Source of the DNA: Pagrus major
Taxonomy: Eukaryota > Chordata > Actinopteri > Spariformes > Sparidae
Assembly: GCF_040436345.1 (NCBI RefSeq)
Contig: NC_133224.1
Coordinates: 10,656,741-10,720,740 of the forward strand
Length of the DNA: 64,000 nt
Direction of reading: 5' to 3'
Part shown: positions 58,105 to 64,000 of the stretch, in pieces
Numbering within the stretch: the stretch's first letter is position 1
Layout: every line of letters begins with the position of its first letter
The notes under the pieces: model-generated
Database searches by the model: none
Told to the model about the DNA's origin: nothing
What the model saw: the letters and a program-made list of their open reading frames with translations, nothing else
Translations under genes and position numbers: made by a program

Positions 58105-61100
58105 TTGCTTTGCAACAGCCAATATTTATTTAAATCATTTTTTTATTTCACCTTTATTTTACCAGAAGGTCAGATTGAGATCAAGATCTCTTTAACAAGC
58201 GAAACCAGACCAAGGTAGCAGCTTTACAAAATTACAGCATAATAAAATGCAACATATAAAAAATGATACACAAAAATCCACAATAAAACAGGAGAACAGG
58301 TATTCAAACATAGTGGCCTCTCAAGAAAAACAACAACATGCCTCCTTCCCCACATTCCTAATAATGCCCTTAAATTTAACAGTGGATATAAAGTGTCTAA
58401 TGTGTCTTGCAAGTTATTCCATCTGTCAAAACCCTAAGAACATTAAAAAGCAACCACTTGGAGGAGCATAGCTGGTAACTCACAGAGCTTAGACAGAGAA
58501 GAGTACATAGGTAATAGAAAGACAGCAAAAGATAAGCAGTATAAACAAAAATGACATATAGAAGTAGAAATAATAATTAAAAAAAAACATCAATTATCAA
58601 AACACAAATAGACGCAGAGGTCCATGGGGCAAACATAATACAAACACATGCAAATAATAAAGATGCAAAAGTAGTATAATACTGTCTACAACGGGGTTTA
58701 ATATCTGTACGACAAAGTATTTTGTGTTTTATATTTTTAATTAACTTAGATTATGTTCTTCAGATATGATTTTACTTTGATATTTTTGTGTCTGATTTAA
58801 TGTTAAAAGACAATAAAAGATGTAAGCATCCACGAGGAGGTGAATACTTGTTAGTTTAGCCCTTTCCAAATCCATAAAACAGTGCATTTGTCCCTTCCTG
58901 ACTATAATATTTTTGGCTTCCTCAAGTTCCCCAGGACACATATCAGCACGATGAAGAATAGAGGGAGAATTACACGAGGAAAATAAATAGGGACTGCAGA
59001 GCACGAACACGAGCGTCGGCCTCCTCGCTCTCCTCTGTTCGACTATGCTGTAAACATGCCCCCAGGTTGTCAGCAAGTATTTTTCCAGCCCCTTGCCAGC
59101 CAAGCATAGCTGCTTCTAAAGATCACCCGCCGGAGATGTTGATCTCATCTTACCACTATTTGGCTGTATAAGCTTTTTGAAAGGCAGAGATTGCTGCCAA
59201 GTCATTTCAAAACCTTTTCACTCAAACAAAAATTGAGGCGAATTTGTTGTTTTAAGTTTTTTTGTCATTTAGACCTCCACTTGAGGTTCACTGGGGAGAA
59301 AGAAAAAGGAAGTGTGCTATTCGTAGTCAACAAAAGAATTCATTTTCTTCTCATCAAGCAGCTTTTTACAAATGTCGCTCGTCTTCAACATGTTCTCCCG
59401 ACACCTCGGCTGTGTGAATTTATGGAAAGCAGCAGAGAAAAACCCGTTGAAACCGTATCCGGTTGGTTACGGTGGCGGTGCCAGACAGATGATCTGGTTT
59501 CGGAACAAGAGAGAGTCTGGATTTGGCCTGGAGGGGCGCGTTAAAAACCTCAGGGGCCTCTCTCAGATGAGCATCCATTTATCAAAGCGGTTGTAATGGG
59601 CCGATGTTTAATTAGTCATGTAATGTGACAAAGACAAGAGCAAGTGCATGTCAGGGGAATGTTAAACAACCGCCCTCTTTCTCTTCCAGCCTCGTGGGTT
59701 TCACTCGTCCCAACCCTGAACCCCCACCCGCCTACGCTGTCGTCATTCCTCATCCAGAGTGAATTCTTCCAGCACTTCCCTGAATCCTCTAATAACCTTT
59801 ACCCTGCTCATAATCTCTTCTTCGACACCGTATGAAACAAGAAACCTAATTAATCACCCGATCAACTATAAGTCCTGCTTTTATCAGTGCGTTCAGGTTC
59901 CCGTGGGGCATGTCTCGACACGTCAGGAATGACCAACCGAGGCATTCTGGACCCCAGGAATGTGGCTCGGTGGCACCGGGGTCAGAGTCAGACCGCTCGT
60001 CACTACACCCTTTGCTTGGAGCGTTTCCTGTAGCAACGCCACAAAACAGGGTCGCCTGATATGCCTTATCTTGGCTTTTGTCCCCAACAGGTTTGGTCGA
60101 TCCACTTTCTAGCGTCGTTGCTTTAGGAGCAGTTTGACTAAGGCAGCCGAGGGAGTGCCACGGCCTCCTCGCAAGGCCCCTCAGAGCTGTGTGGTCCCTG
60201 AGGGAAGCCTCATATTTCGGTCGTTGGCTAATTGAGCGGGATGACGAGGCCGGAGAGGCTCTCAGCCCGTCCTCTCCTATGGGTTTGGTTTATGCAGCCC
60301 TGCTGACTTCGCTGTCAGTGTCAAACGCTTGTTAGGACATCATCAATCTTGCAGCAGTTAAGAATATTCCCAGAACAGAATGAAGGGGGCAGGTGATAGA
60401 TGGGCAGGGAGACGGAAGAGCAAGGGGAAAGTCGTTTGAAAATGTGGAAGGAAGGTAGTTATTGATGAGAAAATGACAGTTGACTTGGGAAGGGAAGAAA
60501 CAAGAGTGACCCAAAAGTAAAAGTGCAAAATGGTTCTTAGCAAAAAAAGTCGAAAAAGAAGTGCATGTTGAGAATGTGCTTCTGGCCTAAAAACAATAAA
60601 TCACAGGTTCCAGAGAGAGTACACGCATTGTTCGTTTTGTCCACATGCCAGAATTAACGCTCTTGGGTATCAAATCTTGACAGACGAATAAATTTCACTC
60701 ATCACCAGTTGTAACAGACGGGAAGGGATTTGTTCGTGCTGCAGACGTACACAAGTCTGTGTTTGTCTTTAGCACGGAAGTATCCATGTAGGGGCTCAAG
60801 CCGAACACACATTTCGATCTATAAATCACTTCCTACCATCCTCAAGACTAATCTCCAACTCCTCTCCTTCCCTCCCCTCGGTTCTTTTTTCTCATACCCT
60901 CTCCTCTGCTCAGGAACTCTTCACACCGCTCAAGCTCAGGCACGTCGCTCGGCTACAGCGCTGACCGACGGTAAAGTGATTTGAAAAGGAGAGAGCCATA
61001 AACGTGATGGATGTGGTCCAGCTCAGGGTTTAGCCCCAGCTGTCGGGCATGTTTTTTGTCATTTCAGACAGACCCGCTGGGTGCGCGCCCTTCTTCACCC

Positions 61101-61440
61101 GTGTTCATCGTTCTCTTTTCGGGGTTGAGGGGAGTTTTAAGACGAATATGTGCTTAAGGGCTGTCAAGGTCACAGGTTCAAACCGGTGGCTGACACAACT
61201 GTGCAGATTGGAGATTACATTTTTACAAGATGAGATCTTTACTGGCATCTACCAAAAGGCAATAAGGTGCAGATGAAGCGATGCAGCGAGCTGGTATCGT
61301 GTGTTTTCAATAAAGGCACAGGTGGTCTATCTTAGATTTCCTTTGTTGGTTTGAAATGCAAGTCTTATAAATCAATCACTTTGTTTTTTTTGTTTTATGA
61401 TCTAACTCCCATGGCTTTCTCTTAAAAATCATCTTTTTTC
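58105..61440. other. Presumed netrin intron 1, 3' part; no gene seen
   Basis: An old interspersed repeat lies at 58130-58420 (TTTATTTTACCAGAAGGTCA, GAGATCAAGATCTCTTTAAC). From 59,100 to 61,440 the DNA is GC-richer and low in repeats. Short frames at 59191-59544, 59644-59835 and 60730-60984 have no domain features. Confidence 0.35.
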
Positions 61441-61459
61441 CTTCCACAGGCTGGATGAC

Positions 61460-62933
61460 ATGATGTTCCTACCCTTTTCCCCTCCCCCTTCCCCCTCTCT
61501 CTTCCCTTTTTTCCTTCTACTTCTCCTTTTCCTTCCTCCATCCCTCATCTCCTCTTCCCTCTCCCACGCCCCATTGAGCTGGACTTCGCCTCACGACCCC
61601 TGCTACCACCTGGACGGCCGCCCGCGACACTGCCTGTCGGAGTTCATCAACGCCGCCTATGGCATCCCAGTCAATGCTAGCCACTCACTGCAAGGGTCTG
61701 ACTATGACAGCAACATCACCACCTTGACGGACCTCCACAACCCCCACAACGTGACCTGCTGGATGGCTCACAGAGGTTCTGACACTGGAGAATGGGTCTT
61801 CACGCTGCCTCTTGGCCGCCGTTTTGAGATCACCTATATCAGTTTGCAGTTCTGCCAGCAGGGGGAGCCATCGGACCCAATCTCCATCTCCATCCTCAAG
61901 TCGATGGACTTTGGGCGCACCTGGAGGCCGATGCAGCACTACTCAAGTGACTGCCTTGGGAACTTCGGGCTGCCCTCTCAGACGGTGGCCCAGACAAGGC
62001 AACAAGAGACAGAGCCCCTCTGCTCAGATCCTCGCCCCCTGCAAAAGCAGCGGGGGGGCATGGTGCTGGCCTTCTCCACCCTGGACGGACGGCCTTCCTC
62101 TCCTGATTTTGACCACAGCCACACCCTCCAGGACTGGGTGACAGCCACAGACATCCGTGTGGTCTTCCACAAGGTGTCCAAAGACGCCAAGGTGAGCAAC
62201 TATGATAAGAAGGAAGACACACGATGGCGTGAAGGTGCAGAACATGACGGAGGGACTGGGCTTCTGAGGTCAAGACCAGGCTCCAAGGGGCGCACTGGAG
62301 AACAAGTCGAGAAGCTAAACACAGATAATACACTGGTATTTTTTGACAGGGATACAAAAAACTCAGAGATAAGGGGGGCGAACAGAGGGGAGAAAGTGGA
62401 CAAACATGGAAGGAGGGGTCATTATAAATCGTCAAGACAAGACGAAGATGGGCACAATGTGACCAGCAAGGAGAGGGATGTTAGCTTTAGCACAGACTCA
62501 CTCGCCTCATCAAAAAAAGGTGGGAGAGGCAGAGGCCGTGGTCGCAAGAAGGAAAACAATCATTGGCTGCCTTGCCCCAACGGAGGCTGTAACTGGACAG
62601 TTGAGGGGCGGAGCAGGAGCAACAAGGGGCGGGAGCTGAGGAAGAGGAGGAACAATAATCACAACACCAAACAAAGCTCAAGGAGCCTGCAGGTGCCCCC
62701 ACCCGCTGCTTTTACCTCTTCTGTCCAAGCTCCTCTGGCCCTCTCGGACCTGCAAGTCGGCGGCAGGTGTAAGTGCAACGGACATGCCTCTAGGTGTCGC
62801 CGTGACGACACAGGCCGAGCAGTGTGCGTGTGTGAGCATCACACGGCCGGGCCAGACTGTGACGTGTGCGAGGACTTCTACTGTGACAGACCGTGGCATC
62901 GAGCTACACCCACACACCCAAACCCCTGTATTG
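61460..62933 (+). CDS. Netrin, first coding exon (signal peptide, laminin N-terminal domain, start of LE1)
   Basis: The exon runs from the acceptor at 61449 to the donor at 62933/62934 (CTGTATTG then GTGAGT), encoding 491 residues plus one base; the gene continues beyond the window. A Pro/Leu-rich signal peptide (1 to about 36) precedes the laminin N-terminal (LN) domain: HDPCYHLDGRPRHCLSEFIN, LTDLHNPHNVTCW, LGRRFEITYISLQFC, SMDFGRTWRPMQHYSSDC, LAFSTLDGRPSSPDFDHS, LQDWVTATDIRVVF. LE1 starts at SDLQVGGRCKCNGHASRC and runs to DFYCDRPWHRATP. Known role: a secreted guidance cue binding DCC and UNC5 receptors. Between LN and LE1 there is a basic segment (about 245-424) where netrins normally have some 25 residues. 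The DPCY-GRPR-CL start resembles netrin-5 more than netrin-1, so I leave the paralogue open. Start: the first ATG after the acceptor with an open frame. Confidence 0.9.
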
Positions 62934-64000
62934 GTGAGTCCTCCATCCTGTTGCTGAACGAAAATATTGTACAAAATGTTATGTTATTTTATGTTATTTG
63001 CCACACACACACACACACACACACAACTGGTTTATATAGCATTGTGTAAAGCTGTGGGACAGACTGATCTAGTAACACTTCCCATAATGCAACTGGGTAG
63101 TGTCTTTCAGTACACCCTCCCTGAGCGTTAAACACCCATGTCTGTCCACGCTGACATTTCGTAATAGGCTTTCTGTAATAAATCTAAACAGTCTCTGAGT
63201 CCAGGTCGAGATGAAATCATCAGGGTTACTTTCTCAGACTTCCTCTTGATAATTACACCAATCTTTGTGTGTATGTGCTTTTAAATTAAAAGTTTTCTTG
63301 ATGATCCAGTATAAGCAAAGCTAAAACTTTTTCAGCTTTGACAAGCACACTTTTCACATTTTGCTTGATACTTGATGAATGTGAATATGGAGCGATAATA
63401 TGTACATGCTATTTTAATGTGTAACCGGTGGTGTCTGCGTTGCATTAGTAATAACGATGCAGTGACATCATGCCCTCCTTTGTACCAGAGTTAGAGTGGG
63501 CCATTTTATTTACATGTTGTTTACATCTGTTCCTCTCTTAATAAACAGAAATCGGGTGCCCTCGTTCCCTAAAGCCCCAAACATGAAGCGCAATATCCCT
63601 TGGTCGAAGTTTGGCCAGAGAGAAGTTGCATGTCAAATCCCCATTTCTCTCTCACCTCATTTCCTCCTGTCATATTTCTGCTGTCAGCTCTCCAATAAAG
63701 CCTACATATGTATTCCTCTCAGAGATGTGAATTATGGCTCTTTGAAGGGAGCCAGATATAGTTCAGATCCTTCTGAAGAGTCGTCCCAAAGAACGGCTCA
63801 TTGTTCTTTCAACTTTTTTTAGAGGCAGTGGTTACATGGTTATAGCTGCTGTAAGTGTTGTAATCGTTTTAGCTAACTTCCTGTCCATTTTGCAGTTAGC
63901 AATCCCGTCCCTCCTCTCTAGGACCGCCTTCTTATGGAGTTCTCTGTCTTGATTGGATAAAGGGATCAGGGATACCAGAAAATGTATCTTCTCTTTTACT
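62934..64000 (+). other. Netrin intron, to the window edge
   Basis: It contains a CA microsatellite at 63002-63025 and otherwise unremarkable DNA. The frame at 63496-63822 shows no LE or NTR features. The remaining netrin exons are not in the window. Confidence 0.5.

Noticed and set aside
61896-62435. 179-codon minus-strand frame
   Set aside because: Antisense shadow of the GC-rich netrin exon; the plus strand has clear laminin N-terminal motifs.

Overview
The window is nuclear DNA from a bony fish, most likely a percomorph teleost. Genes are split by short GT-AG introns, intergenic DNA is AT-rich, and there are many CA/TG, AT and trinucleotide microsatellites, TTAA-flanked palindromic MITEs and worn LINE fragments. 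No bacterial, viral or CRISPR features were seen. All gene models were spliced by eye; every complete model keeps frame across all its junctions.

Layout: (1) 1-1391 (+), the last four exons of pcolce, encoding the C-terminal netrin-like (NTR) domain. (2) About 1.7-25 kb (-), a tandem array of small four-pass membrane genes of the TMEM272-like type: five intact genes (A 1759-4869, C 8030-10537, D 14201-15373, E 17672-19561, F 22625-23932) and one remnant (B, about 6.0-6.8 kb). The array runs tail to tail with pcolce, and worn copies of the pcolce terminal intron and exon lie again just 3' of gene C and, more degraded, 3' of gene D. The duplicated unit therefore included the pcolce 3' end. Genes C and D have duplicated upstream modules with interferon-response-like motifs, whereas gene F has a CpG-rich promoter with an NRF-1 palindrome. 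(3) 25.3-28 kb, mobile and repetitive DNA: an 891-bp long-inverted-repeat element holding a transposase/integrase-like N-terminal fragment, and a large AT hairpin. (4) 28.5-35.7 kb (-), a 12-exon calpain-5-type protease with all three catalytic residues. (5) 40.9-43.4 kb (+), cnpy4. (6) 44.2-47.4 kb (+), a zp3-like egg-envelope gene. (7) 47.5-61.4 kb, mostly repeats, with a TATA-containing promoter and probable first exon at 54.2-54.4 kb. (8) 61.46-62.93 kb (+), the large first coding exon of a netrin gene that continues past the window.

pcolce and cnpy4 both map to human 7q22, which supports their orthology. The genes do not form one pathway: pcolce (procollagen processing), zp3 (egg coat), cnpy4 (ER chaperone), netrin (guidance) and calpain are ordinary vertebrate genes. 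The unusual parts are the fast-diverging TMEM272-like array, the insert in the netrin exon that may be a retained intron, and the insert in the calpain.
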